Assembly (NCBI GenBank): GCA_963815535.1
Contig: CAWFGS010000001.1
Location: 682,001-746,000 of the forward strand
DNA from: CAWFGS01 sp963815535
GTDB taxonomy: Bacteria > Pseudomonadota > Alphaproteobacteria > Sphingomonadales > Sphingomonadaceae
Direction of reading: 5' to 3'
DNA length: 64,000 nt
In this document: piece after piece, positions 38,971-47,918 of the stretch
Layout of the letters: each line of letters starts with the position of its first letter
Position numbering within the stretch: position 1 is the stretch's first letter
Translations under genes and position numbers: made by a program
Notes under the pieces: generated by a model
The model's input: only the letters and a program-made list of their open reading frames with translations
Told to the model about the DNA's origin: nothing
Database searches by the model: none

Positions 38971-40306
38971 ATGGTCCTGCGATCGGCCTGTATGGCGCTG
39001 GGTTTGGGGTGTGCAGCGTCTGTCGCCGTTTCCCGCATCGGCGCAGGAGGCTGGGCAGTCGGTATCCGTTGATGCCGCATCGGAAAACGCTTTGCTGGCG
39101 CAGCGCGCGAACGATGCGATCATGGTTTTCAATGGGGAGAAAGCGGCGAGCGATGTGTTTGCCGAAAGTTTCCTTGCCGAAGTATCGTCCGCGCAACTGG
39201 CCGCTCTCGCTGGGCAGCTTACTGCCCAATTGGGGCCGTTGATCGGTCTGGAAAGCATCGATGCGACCGGTCAATATCAGGGGCGGATCGCATTTCGATA
39301 TACGCGGGCAATCTCGCGCGGTTCGATAACTCTGGCCCCCGAACCTGATGGGAAGATCATCGGCCTGTTTCTGTCATCGTCCGAACCGATCGACGACAGC
39401 GCGGTCAAAATCCGCGCCGACATCGCGGTATTGCCCGGCCGTGTCGCGGTCTATTTCGGGGCGCTCGACGGCGAAGAACCGCCCATTTTCGCCATCGCGC
39501 CCGACGAACAGATCGCGATCGGTTCGGGCTACAAACTTTACGTCCTGTCCGCGCTGATACGATCCATCGGCAAGGGGGAGCGGGCGTGGGACGATGTCGT
39601 TCCCCTGACTACGAAATCCCTGCCGAGCGGGGTGATGCAGGATTGGCCGGACGGCTCGCCGGTAACTTTGCATACGCTTGCCACCATGATGATTTCCATC
39701 AGCGACAACACCGCGACCGATCAGTTGATGCAGGTGCTGGGCCGCGACGCTGTCGAGAGCGAACTGCGCGCCAGCGGCCATGCCATGCCCGAACGCACCC
39801 TGCCCATGATCGGGGCGCTGGAACTGTTCGCGCTGAAGGCCGATAGCGATCTGGCCGCCCGTTTCGCCGCCGCCGGGGAAGTGGAGCAGCGCAGCATCCT
39901 CGATGCGTTGAACATCCGGCTGGCGGGCAAGCCGGAACGTGCGAAGGCGCAAAGCTGGTTGAAACCGCGCGCGATCGACACGCTGGAATGGTTCGCCAGC
40001 GCGCATGATATCCGCCGGATCATGCAGCGCATATCGGACGCGAACGATCCGGTCGCGCTGGCGCTGATGGGCGTCGGCAAGGGGCCGCTTGCCCCGATGT
40101 TCGACGGCGGCAAAGGCCGATGGCGCTATATCGGATATAAAGGCGGATCCGAACCCGGCGTGCTGCATTTCAGCTGGCTGCTGCACGACAATGCGGGCAA
40201 GCGATCCGTGCTGACGTTGAGCTGGAACGATCCCGACGCGCCGGTGGATATGCAGATCCTGCAAAACCTGTCGCGGCGTATCCTTGCGCTGTATCCCGGC
40301 GGATAG
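38971..40306 (+). CDS. Secreted class A beta-lactamase-like serine hydrolase, one frameshift
   Basis: An exported protein of about 445 residues. The first 25 residues (MVLRSACMALGLGCAAS..., ATG at 38971, AGGAG 7 bp upstream) are a signal peptide; an extra base near 39025 separates it from SPFPASAQEAGQS. An N-terminal domain of about 130 residues comes before a penicillin-interacting fold: IAIGSGYKLYVLSALI carries an SxxK motif, TMMISISDNTATDQLMQVLG an SDN motif and YIGYKGGSEPGVLHFSWLLH a K-G-G motif in place of KTG/KSG. This is the SxxK / SDN / KTG order of class A beta-lactamases and related peptidases. Whether it hydrolyses beta-lactams is unknown; no obvious omega-loop ExxxN is seen. Confidence 0.83.
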
Positions 40307-40384
40307 CGCCGCCCGGCGAAGGCTTGCGCTTTGACCCGCCGCGACTTACCCAATCGGGCAAAGATAGATTGCATAGGAAAACCA

Positions 40385-41245
40385 ATGACCGACCAACCGC
40401 GCGCCCGTTTCAAGGGAACAGAAAACTACATCGCGACAGACGATCTGAAAGTTGCGGTGGATGCCGCCGTCATGCTGCGCCGTCCCTTGCTGGTGAAGGG
40501 CGAACCCGGCACGGGCAAAACCGTGCTCGCGCATGAAATTGCCAAGGCTGTTGGCGCGCCCCTGATCGAATGGAACGTGAAATCCACCACCAAGGCGCAG
40601 CAGGGACTGTACGAATACGACGCCGTGGCCCGTTTGCGCGATGGGCAGCTGGGTGACGAACGGGTTCACGACATCGCCAATTACATCAAGAAGGGCAAAT
40701 TATGGGAGGCCTTTACCAGCCCTCAACTGCCCGTCCTGCTGATCGACGAAATCGACAAGGCCGACATCGAATTTCCCAACGATCTGTTGCAGGAACTGGA
40801 TCGGATGAGCTTCGACGTTTACGAAACGCAGGAGCGCGTAACGGCGGCGGAACGGCCGATCGTGGTGATTACGTCCAACAATGAAAAAGAATTGCCCGAC
40901 GCATTCCTGCGCCGGTGTTTCTTCCATTACATCAAGTTCCCCGAACGCGAGACGATGCGCGACATCATCGACGTGCATTTCCCCGACATTCAAAAGACGT
41001 TGGTGACCAAAGCGATGGACGTGTTCTACGACATTCGCGAAGTGCCCGGATTGAAGAAAAAGCCTAGCACGTCCGAACTGCTCGACTGGCTGAAACTGCT
41101 GTTGAACGAGGACATGCCGCTGGAAGTTCTGCAGGACCGCGACCCGACCAAGGCCATTCCGCCGATGCATGGTGCGCTGCTGAAAAACGAACAGGACGTG
41201 ATGCTGTTCGAACGGCTGGCCTTCATGGCGCGGCGCAAGACCTGA
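40385..41245 (+). CDS. MoxR-family AAA+ ATPase
   Basis: A 286-residue chaperone-like ATPase. It has Walker A VKGEPGTGKTVLAHEIAKAV, Walker B LPVLLIDEIDKADIEFPNDL, sensor 1 RPIVVITSNNEKELPDAFLR, an Arg finger in LRRCFFHYIKFPE, and a C-terminal helical domain (VPGLKKKPSTSELLDWLKLL). MoxR ATPases work with von Willebrand A (VWA) domain proteins to mature enzymes or complexes; the likely partner is the VWA protein at 43867-45048. The ATG at 40385 follows AGGAAAACC. The stop shares one base with the next start (TGATG), so the following secreted protein is coupled to it. Confidence 0.93.
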   Translation: MTDQPRARFKGTENYIATDDLKVAVDAAVMLRRPLLVKGEPGTGKTVLAHEIAKAVGAPLIEWNVKSTTKAQQGLYEYDAVARLRDGQLGDERVHDIANYIKKGKLWEAFTSPQLPVLLIDEIDKADIEFPNDLLQELDRMSFDVYETQERVTAAERPIVVITSNNEKELPDAFLRRCFFHYIKFPERETMRDIIDVHFPDIQKTLVTKAMDVFYDIREVPGLKKKPSTSELLDWLKLLLNEDMPLEVLQDRDPTKAIPPMHGALLKNEQDVMLFERLAFMARRKT

Positions 41246-42303
41246 TGCGCGCATTCGCCGTTTGCTGCGCGCTTGCCGCCGCGAGTGTTCCGGGTGCGGT
41301 CTTTGCCCAGACCACGCAAATTGCGGTTCCTGCGGATGCCGCATACGACCATGCGCCCAGCGGTTTGGAAGCGCCGGCCACGGTCGGCGGTTTTCAGCGG
41401 GAAAGCGTCACCCGCTTCGGCGAAGGCGATTTCAACGTTTGGGCGACGTATCAGGATCGGGCCACCGGAACGACGGCAACCGTCTATTTCTATCGCACCG
41501 GCCTTAGCAATGTCTCTATCTGGGCGGATCGCGCGGTGGCCGCAATGACGGAAAACCCGCAGTTCGCGGGCATTGCGCCGGACCAGGCGATCGCCGGCAC
41601 CTACACACCCGTCAACGGTTCGGGGGCGGATACCGGGTATCGCAGCGTTTTCCCGATATCGGATTCACAGTTTACGGCGACTGGCCTCGCCATACATGCT
41701 CAAGACGCCTGGCTTGTGAAAATCCGCATGAGTTCGCGTTCGCTCGATGCGGCGGCGTTGGACGAGAGGTTGGGCCAGTTGCTGACGGAGCTTCCCGCCC
41801 CCGAAGTTGCAGAGCGATCATCACCCATCGCAGCCATCGCACCTTGTGCCACGTCGCTGAAACTGAAGAAAAGCAAACGCGCCGAACCCGATATGACGAT
41901 GTCACTGTTGCAGGGTGCGGTATCGGCCATGATCGCGAGCGGCGAATTGCAGCCGAAGCCAGGCGACGTTTCCGTCGGCGACCGCTCGCAATCCTATTGC
42001 CGCGACGCCGGATCGCCCGGCGATTTGGCCGTCTATCGGTGGGATGGAACGGACGATCGCTACATAATCGCGATGGGGGACAGCGGGGTTTTCGCCAGCG
42101 TCGGTCGCAACGACCTTGGCACGTTGAGCGATGGAAAGGCGCGTTACACGGCAAGCCTGCATCTGAACGACGCCGATCTCGAATTCGCGCCGTTTACCAC
42201 AATGCCCCCGCCATCGCAGGCTATGGAAGTCGTCATGACGGAAGATCCAACGGCCACCACACGGTTCCATCCCGAAACCGGTCAGACCACCATCGGCCTG
42301 TAG
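41245..42303 (+). CDS. Hypothetical secreted protein downstream of MoxR
   Basis: A 352-residue exported protein with signal peptide MRAFAVCCALAAASVPGAVF cleaved near FAQ-TT. I do not recognise a family. Two Cys remain in the mature part, in AAIAPCATSLKLKKS and RSQSYCRDAG, and could form a disulfide. The chain is rich in Ala, Thr and acidic residues with alternating beta-like stretches (FNVWATYQDRATGTTATVYF). The start overlaps the moxR stop by one base, so it is probably made along with the ATPase; whether it is a client or simply co-expressed is unknown. Intact and convergent with the chemoreceptor-like gene 27 bp downstream. Confidence 0.72.
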   Translation: MRAFAVCCALAAASVPGAVFAQTTQIAVPADAAYDHAPSGLEAPATVGGFQRESVTRFGEGDFNVWATYQDRATGTTATVYFYRTGLSNVSIWADRAVAAMTENPQFAGIAPDQAIAGTYTPVNGSGADTGYRSVFPISDSQFTATGLAIHAQDAWLVKIRMSSRSLDAAALDERLGQLLTELPAPEVAERSSPIAAIAPCATSLKLKKSKRAEPDMTMSLLQGAVSAMIASGELQPKPGDVSVGDRSQSYCRDAGSPGDLAVYRWDGTDDRYIIAMGDSGVFASVGRNDLGTLSDGKARYTASLHLNDADLEFAPFTTMPPPSQAMEVVMTEDPTATTRFHPETGQTTIGL

Positions 42304-42330
42304 CCATCGGCGTGAAATGCCGCGCACACC

Positions 42331-43728
42331 CTACATATAGGCAAGCTCGAAATTGCCCCAGTACCGACCGTCGAACCATAGTGGGACGAACAGGTTCTTG
42401 AGCACCAGGCGATGGCCGGGCGAAGGTTCGAAAGTATAGGCCGCCGCGAAATAGTCGCGGTCGCGCAGGCTGATCGCGCGGCTGGTGGCATCGTCCAGAT
42501 GTTTTCGGCGGTGGCGGCAATATTTGCCGTCCGTATCCGGGTCGCCGGTTGGGCGCTGCGAACGTTCGCTCAGATGTGTCGGCAGATAGCCATGTTCGTT
42601 GGTGATGACGGCGCTGTAAACCACATCGTAATCGTTCGTAAACCGGTCGAGCAACGGCTGAACCGCGCGATCGGCGAAGGCGTTGAAACGCGTGTCGAAC
42701 CGTTCCGGGCCGACCCCAGCAATAGGGCGGTAATCCGTGTCGAACAGGACGTCTTTCGATAAGGAGCCGTCGGAAAGCGCCGCATCGATGATATCGGTCA
42801 GCTGCGCTTTGCCCTGCATCGCCAGCGCGATCACGCGATTGTCGTAATCGGACATGCCGCTATGCAGCAGTTCATCGAACATCGCGTTGGTCTTGGCTTC
42901 CAGCCCGCGCGTTTTATCGAGCGCGCCGTCGAGGCGACTTCGATGCGATCCGACCTCATCGAAAAACGCGAACAATTGATCGCACAGAGCGTTGGTGTGG
43001 GTCGAGACGGTGTGAAATTCCCCCGCCATGCCGACCATGCGATCGTCCAGATCGCCGATCAGGCCAACCACGTCGGACAGGGTATCGTTGACCGACGTGA
43101 ACCGCTCGCGCGCCAGAACGCCGCGCTCCGCCCCCTCTTTCAACTTATTGACGAAAACGCCCGCTTCGTCGTTCAATCCGGCCAGCGCCTGTTCGATTTC
43201 GCGATTGGTTTCCGAAGTTTCCAGTGCCAGATTGCGAACTTCGCTGGCGACCACGCCGAACGCATTGCCGGCCTCCCCAGCGCGATGCGCTTCGATACTG
43301 GCGTTGAGGGCCAGCATCTTGGTGGTTTCCGCAATCTGATCGATCTTGCCGCTGGACCGGGTGACTTTCTTCAAACTGTCCGCGAACACCGCGCCGCGTT
43401 CGCCAAGGTCGCCGACCAGATCAAGGACGCTTGCGAAATAGTCGATCGACATACTGACGGTGGTGGCCCCGTCGCGCACTTTCGATCGAACTTCGTCCGC
43501 CAGGGCGCGTGCTTCTTCGCTGGTGGCGGCGACGCTGCGTTGATGTTCGCCCACCTGTCTGGCCGTATCGCCCAACGCATCGCGATTATCAGCAAGGTCC
43601 GCCGCGCGCGTGCCGATGTCGCGCAGCATGGCGGCCATGTCCGCGCATTCGATGGTGGTTTCGCCGCAGGTCTGGCAGATATTGTCGAAATCGACTGCCG
43701 GTGTGTCGTCTGTGTCACTCGAATGCAT
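42331..43728 (-). CDS. Soluble chemoreceptor-like (MCP signalling domain) protein
   Basis: A 465-residue cytoplasmic protein with no membrane segment. The N-terminus has a compact Cys group, FDNICQTCGETTIECADM (CxxC-x6-C). Residues about 60-250 are a coiled-coil MCP signalling domain with the conserved hairpin tip KIDQIAETTKMLALNASIEA followed by HRAGEAGNAFGVVASEVRNL. The C-terminal part is a small cache/PAS-like domain ending in LVLKNLFVPLWFDGRYWGNF-EL, a pattern seen in several soluble receptors. It should signal to a CheA/CheW system, none of which is in the window. The Cys group hints at metal or redox sensing. It sits between the moxR pair and the VWA gene on the opposite strand. Confidence 0.88.
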   Translation of the reverse strand: MHSSDTDDTPAVDFDNICQTCGETTIECADMAAMLRDIGTRAADLADNRDALGDTARQVGEHQRSVAATSEEARALADEVRSKVRDGATTVSMSIDYFASVLDLVGDLGERGAVFADSLKKVTRSSGKIDQIAETTKMLALNASIEAHRAGEAGNAFGVVASEVRNLALETSETNREIEQALAGLNDEAGVFVNKLKEGAERGVLARERFTSVNDTLSDVVGLIGDLDDRMVGMAGEFHTVSTHTNALCDQLFAFFDEVGSHRSRLDGALDKTRGLEAKTNAMFDELLHSGMSDYDNRVIALAMQGKAQLTDIIDAALSDGSLSKDVLFDTDYRPIAGVGPERFDTRFNAFADRAVQPLLDRFTNDYDVVYSAVITNEHGYLPTHLSERSQRPTGDPDTDGKYCRHRRKHLDDATSRAISLRDRDYFAAAYTFEPSPGHRLVLKNLFVPLWFDGRYWGNFELAYM

Positions 43729-43866
43729 AGCGCCCCGCCTTCATGGCCACAGGCTTTAACGATCAATGGTTAACGCGGCGGTGACGCATCGCTGGGTAAA
43801 TCGCCTGAGAACGCGCACGGGATTTTGCGCTTTTTCCCGCCCCCCTTCCCCGCTATGCCGTCATGC

Positions 43867-45048
43867 ATGTTCTTCAACCTCGTCGACGAGCTGCGTAGCG
43901 CAGGCATTCCCACATCGTTCAAGGAGCACTTGACCCTGCTCGAAGCGTTGGACCGGGATGTGATCGAACAGACGCCCGAAGCGTTCTATTTTCTGGCGCG
44001 CGCCACTTTCGTCAAGGATGAGGGGATGCTGGACCGGTTCGATCAGGTGTTCGATCGCGTGTTCAAGGGAATCATCACCGATTACGGCCAGAACCCGGTC
44101 GAAATCCCGGAGGACTGGCTAAAATCGGTCGCCGAGAAATTCCTGACCGAAGAGGAAATGGCCAAGATCGAAAGCCTGGGCGACTGGGACGAGATCATGG
44201 ACACGCTGAAGAAGCGGATCGAGGAGCAGAAGGAAAAGCACGAAGGCGGCAACAAATGGATCGGCACGGGCGGCACGTCGCCTTTCGGCCATTCGGGATA
44301 CAACCCCGAAGGCGTGCGGATCGGCGGGCAGAGCAAGCATGGCCGTGCGGTGAAAGTTTGGGAAAAACGCGATTTCAAAAACCTCGACAACACGCGCGAG
44401 CTGGGCACGCGCAACATCAAGATGGCGCTTCGCCGTCTGCGCCGTTTCGCGCGCGAGGGCGCACAGGATCAGCTGGACGTCGACGCGACCATCGCGGGAA
44501 CAGCGAAGCAGGGGTGGCTCGACATCCATATGCGCGCCGAACGCAAGAATGCGGTGAAGCTGCTGCTGTTCCTGGATGTCGGCGGATCGATGGATCCGTT
44601 CATCAAACTGGTCGAAGAACTGTTCAGCGCCGCGACGACCGAGTTCAAGAACCTGGAATTCTTCTATTTTCACAACTGCCTTTACGAAGGCGTGTGGAAG
44701 GACAATTCCCGCCGCTGGCAGGAACGCACGAAAACCTGGGACATTCTGCACAAATACGGCCACGATTACAAAATCGTGTTCGTCGGCGACGCCGCGATGA
44801 GCCCTTACGAGATCACCCATGCCGGCGGCAGCGTCGAACACATGAACGAGGAACCCGGCACGACCTGGCTGCAACGGGTGACGAACACCTACCCCGCGAC
44901 CGTATGGATCAATCCGGTCCCCGAAGCGCAATGGAATTATTCGCACAGCACCAAGATGCTGAAGCAGTTGGTGAACGACCGGATGTACCCGATGACGCTG
45001 GACGGTCTGGATGACGCGATGCGCGAGTTAAGCCGGAAGGCGGGGTGA
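43867..45048 (+). CDS. VWA domain (CoxE-like) protein, probable MoxR partner
   Basis: A 393-residue cytoplasmic protein. The N-terminal region starts MFFNLVDELRSAGIPTSFKE (conserved start of the family; ATGs at 43855 and 43825 are less likely). A highly charged middle (DTLKKRIEEQKEKHEGGNKW) comes before a C-terminal VWA domain with the metal site LFLDVGGSMDPFIKLVEELF (DxGGS rather than the usual DxSxS) and later VFVGDAAMSPYEI. This CoxE-type protein is usually encoded beside a MoxR ATPase and helps to mature metalloenzymes or complexes. Here the pair is split by a secreted protein gene and an inverted chemoreceptor gene. Intact. Confidence 0.9.
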   Translation: MFFNLVDELRSAGIPTSFKEHLTLLEALDRDVIEQTPEAFYFLARATFVKDEGMLDRFDQVFDRVFKGIITDYGQNPVEIPEDWLKSVAEKFLTEEEMAKIESLGDWDEIMDTLKKRIEEQKEKHEGGNKWIGTGGTSPFGHSGYNPEGVRIGGQSKHGRAVKVWEKRDFKNLDNTRELGTRNIKMALRRLRRFAREGAQDQLDVDATIAGTAKQGWLDIHMRAERKNAVKLLLFLDVGGSMDPFIKLVEELFSAATTEFKNLEFFYFHNCLYEGVWKDNSRRWQERTKTWDILHKYGHDYKIVFVGDAAMSPYEITHAGGSVEHMNEEPGTTWLQRVTNTYPATVWINPVPEAQWNYSHSTKMLKQLVNDRMYPMTLDGLDDAMRELSRKAG

Positions 45049-45084
45049 GGGTTGCCAAGGTGTGATTATTGGAATTTATTTGAT

Positions 45085-46074
45085 TTAAAAGCTATCGACT
45101 GCAACGAACAGCGCGTTTAGCTGTTCTCGTTCGATATTTTCCAATTCCGGTCGCCAGATATCGAATATCAAGACCACCCTGTCTTGATCGGCGTTATTGA
45201 TCGCGTCGTGTTCAATCGTGTCGTCGAAAACAAGCAGTTTTCCCTCGACCCATTCTTTCTTGCTTGTGCCAACCCTTAAACGACCGTTGCCCGGCACTAT
45301 CAAAGGAAGATGACAGATATAACGTGCGTTGATCATTCCAGTATGCGGGGGAATACGACGCCCGGCTTTCAGAAGGGAAAACATTATACTTGGCGATCGC
45401 CCGGAAATTCGGCAAAGCGGTGCTGTACTGTCAATAGATTTGTAAGTATTCGGTGCAAGGTCAACGGCTTCGGCGATCGGTTCACCACGTTCGGTAAACT
45501 CGAACGTGCTCCAATCCGTATTTCCCAGCATTCCGTGCACATCGCCTTGGGGCCGCGCTGCTTCTGTGCGAACATACGGACCGAAATGCCCTTTTTGTTC
45601 AAGAAGTTCAGAAGCCTCCTTTTGTATTGTCGATAGTTCGGCTTCGATAGCGCCTGCCCATTCAAATTCGTCGGCTGGGATGAACTCACGGTGTGGCAAG
45701 CCTGGATAATAGAACGTCATAGGCATCGACGGATATGTAAACGTCTCAGCCGGCCGCTGCTGACGCCTCTGCATCATCGCGATCGCCGAGCCAAAGCGTG
45801 GATGCCAATCGGATCTGGAGTGACCCACTTCGCGCAAAGAAGATACCAGATGGTCAGCTTGTTCGCGTTCGAACGAGGCGAGTGTTTTAAGAAGTTTTTC
45901 CCGAAGCGTCGCCGCGCTTCGGTCGTCGGCACGAATAGCTTTAAGTGCAGCTCCGTACCAGGCGCCAGCACTTCGTCGGTCCATACGGGCGAGAAATGCA
46001 TCCCCTTTTGCGGCAAGCGCTTCAGGGTCGCTTCTATTTGCAGCCAAACGCCGGTCGGCATCAGTCTCGTTCAT
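45085..46074 (-). CDS. Aspartyl/asparaginyl beta-hydroxylase-like dioxygenase
   Basis: A 329-residue protein: an N-terminal helical, TPR-like part (SDPEALAAKGDAFLARMDRR) and a C-terminal Fe(II)/2-oxoglutarate hydroxylase domain. The domain shows LKAGRRIPPHTGMINARYIC (His ligand and substrate loop), HLPLIVPGNGRLRVGTSKK, WVEGKLLVFDDTIEHDAINN (second His ligand) and DRVVLIFDIWRPEL (Arg for 2-oxoglutarate). No signal peptide, so it is cytoplasmic. Substrate unknown; relatives hydroxylate Asp/Asn in proteins or lipid A acyl chains (LpxO). Its ATG overlaps the stop of the DUF1343 gene (ATGA). The base composition is visibly more AT-rich than its neighbours, suggesting a separate origin. Confidence 0.87.
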   Translation of the reverse strand: MNETDADRRLAANRSDPEALAAKGDAFLARMDRRSAGAWYGAALKAIRADDRSAATLREKLLKTLASFEREQADHLVSSLREVGHSRSDWHPRFGSAIAMMQRRQQRPAETFTYPSMPMTFYYPGLPHREFIPADEFEWAGAIEAELSTIQKEASELLEQKGHFGPYVRTEAARPQGDVHGMLGNTDWSTFEFTERGEPIAEAVDLAPNTYKSIDSTAPLCRISGRSPSIMFSLLKAGRRIPPHTGMINARYICHLPLIVPGNGRLRVGTSKKEWVEGKLLVFDDTIEHDAINNADQDRVVLIFDIWRPELENIEREQLNALFVAVDSF

Positions 46075-47282
46075 GGCCGCGTTATCAATGGTGCGGTCTT
46101 ATCGCTCCACCCTCTTTCGTCTTGCATAGCCAATTTTTCCAGATCATGCGGCGTTGCGCTGCCATCGTCCACCCATTCGCGCAAGGCGGGGCCGCCATTG
46201 ATGACGTCGATCGCCAGCACGTCGTCGGTGTATTCGTATTTGAAGTCCCTCCCCCGCCACAAATCATAGTCCGGATACAACGCGCGGATCGCCTTGAACG
46301 CCAGCGCCTGCAAACGCCAGGGGCGGAACGCGTCGGCCGCGTAAAACGGCCCCTCCGCATGAATCATCAGGCCGTTGCACAATCGGCCGGAATGTTTGTG
46401 GAACGTCGGTTCGAACCAGCATTCGCGTAAGGCGCAACCGGCCAGCCATTCGGGTTGCAGCCGGTGCATTTCGGCCAGCACCGCCTTTGCGTCGATATCC
46501 GGCGCGCCGAACAGCACTTCCAAGGGTCGCGTCGTGCCGCGCCCTTCGCTCAACGTCGTGCCTTCCAGCATGACCGTGCCCGCATATGCGCGCGCCATAT
46601 TGACGTTGGCGGCGTTCGGGCTGGGGTTGATCCAGATACGATCCGTCGGCCAGCCGAACCCTGCGCCGTCGGGCTGCCAGCCCTCCATCGCCACCACGCG
46701 ATAATCCACATTGAGGCCGAAGTGATTGACGAACCAATGCCCCATTTCGCCCATCGTCAGCCCATGGCGCATCGGCATCGCCGCCGCACCGACGAAGCTT
46801 TCATGCCCTGGCAACAGCAACGTGCCCTCCACCGGACGCCCCGCCGGATTGGGCCGGTCCAGCACCCACACTTCCTTGCCGTGCTTCGCCGCTTCTTCCA
46901 GCAGATACAGCAACGTCGTAACGAAGGTGTAGATGCGGCAGCCAAGATCCTGCAGGTCGAACAGGAACACATCCGCGCTCGACATCATCTGACCGGACGG
47001 CCGGCGGACTTCGCCATACAGGCTGAACACCGGAATGCCGTAGTGCGGATCGATCTCGTCCGCGGTTTCAACCATATTGTCCTGTTTGTCGCCCTTCAGC
47101 CCGTGCTGCGGGCCGAACGCGCTGGTGACGTTTACCCCCGCCGCAATCAGCGCGTCGAGCGAATGCGTCAGATCGCGTGTCACCGATGCGGGATGCGCGA
47201 CCAGCGAGACGCGCTTGTCTTTCAGCCGGTCCAGCAGCGCCGGATCGGCAAGCAGGCGGTCGATCCCGAATTGTACGCTCAT
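46071..47282 (-). CDS. DUF1343 protein, NamZ-like exo-beta-N-acetylmuramidase
   Basis: A 403-residue protein of the DUF1343 family, characterised members of which (NamZ) release MurNAc from the non-reducing ends of peptidoglycan fragments. Conserved stretches: GIDRLLADPALLDRLKDKRV, TSAFGPQHGLKGDKQDNMVE, SLYGEVRRPSGQMMSSADVF, FDLQDLGCRIYTFVTTLLYL, LDRPNPAGRPVEGTLLLPGH and LEGTTLSEGRGTTRPLEVLF with GAP. The ATG at 47282 follows GGAG. No signal peptide is seen, so it probably acts on recycled muropeptides in the cytoplasm. Both ends overlap neighbours by 4 bp (ATGA), giving a tight DOMON-like / DUF1343 / hydroxylase operon. Confidence 0.92.
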   Translation of the reverse strand: MSVQFGIDRLLADPALLDRLKDKRVSLVAHPASVTRDLTHSLDALIAAGVNVTSAFGPQHGLKGDKQDNMVETADEIDPHYGIPVFSLYGEVRRPSGQMMSSADVFLFDLQDLGCRIYTFVTTLLYLLEEAAKHGKEVWVLDRPNPAGRPVEGTLLLPGHESFVGAAAMPMRHGLTMGEMGHWFVNHFGLNVDYRVVAMEGWQPDGAGFGWPTDRIWINPSPNAANVNMARAYAGTVMLEGTTLSEGRGTTRPLEVLFGAPDIDAKAVLAEMHRLQPEWLAGCALRECWFEPTFHKHSGRLCNGLMIHAEGPFYAADAFRPWRLQALAFKAIRALYPDYDLWRGRDFKYEYTDDVLAIDVINGGPALREWVDDGSATPHDLEKLAMQDERGWSDKTAPLITRP

Positions 47283-47800
47283 CGATCGTTCTCCAAACGC
47301 ATCGCCCGGCACGCCGGATCGTGAAAATCCGGTTTCCCATCACCGAATGCCAGCGCCCAATATTGCATGTTGCCGCTGCGATTCTCCATCACGGCGTTCA
47401 GCGCAACGTTGGCGGGCAGTGGCAGATCGCACGCGACCGACGCTTCCAAAGTCATCTCGTCGCCGCCATGCGAGCTAGCGATCGAAACGCTCGGCACGTC
47501 GATATCCCGCATCCCGGAACGCGGCCCATCGAAACGATAAGCCGCCCATCGGCCGGACGGGGACAGGTTGAATTCGAAATACTCGTCGCGGCCCTCCCCC
47601 TGCCAGAACACTTCGAAGCAGGTCGTTTTCCACAATTCATCCGCGCGTACCGGCTGCGCGTGACCGGGCAGGACGATCGCGCCGATGTCTCCCATAAGGC
47701 GGAAGCGAGCGCGGAAGCCGCCGCTCGTGCTTTCGATCGCAGCGGTGACGCGCTCTATCGGGCCGGGCTCGCTGGTGGGATGCAGGATCAGGGGCGTCAT
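47279..47800 (-). CDS. DOMON-like domain protein
   Basis: A 173-residue protein whose beta-rich pattern fits the DOMON-like (carbohydrate-binding-module 9-like) family: GFRARFRLMGDIGAIVLPGH, ELWKTTCFEVFWQGEGRDEY with FEFNLSPSGRWAAYRFDG, and ALAFGDGKPDFHDPACRAM. The motif W-xx-TCFE-x-F and FNLSPSG-W are typical of this group. It has no signal peptide. DOMON folds bind sugars or heme; next to a muramidase a sugar-binding role is plausible but unproven. Start at the ATG at 47798-47800; divergent from tyrS (118 bp apart). It is the first gene of the three-gene operon. Confidence 0.75.
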   Translation of the reverse strand: MTPLILHPTSEPGPIERVTAAIESTSGGFRARFRLMGDIGAIVLPGHAQPVRADELWKTTCFEVFWQGEGRDEYFEFNLSPSGRWAAYRFDGPRSGMRDIDVPSVSIASSHGGDEMTLEASVACDLPLPANVALNAVMENRSGNMQYWALAFGDGKPDFHDPACRAMRLENDR

Positions 47801-47918
47801 GATGCAACCGCTACGGTCAACGCCCCGTCCGCACAAGCGCCGTCGCCGCGTGACCTATCGCGCCGTTTCCGTTATCGCCCCGCCCGAACCATCAACCGCA
47901 TCGGAAGCCCGCCCCAAC

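Noticed and set aside
43756..43773. Possible CtrA site in the MCP/VWA intergenic region
   Set aside because: The two TTAA halves are 10 bp apart, while the CtrA consensus needs 7.
47279..47836. Earlier start of the DOMON-like gene at 47836
   Set aside because: The additional 12 residues are not family-like; the ATG at 47800 fits conservation better.
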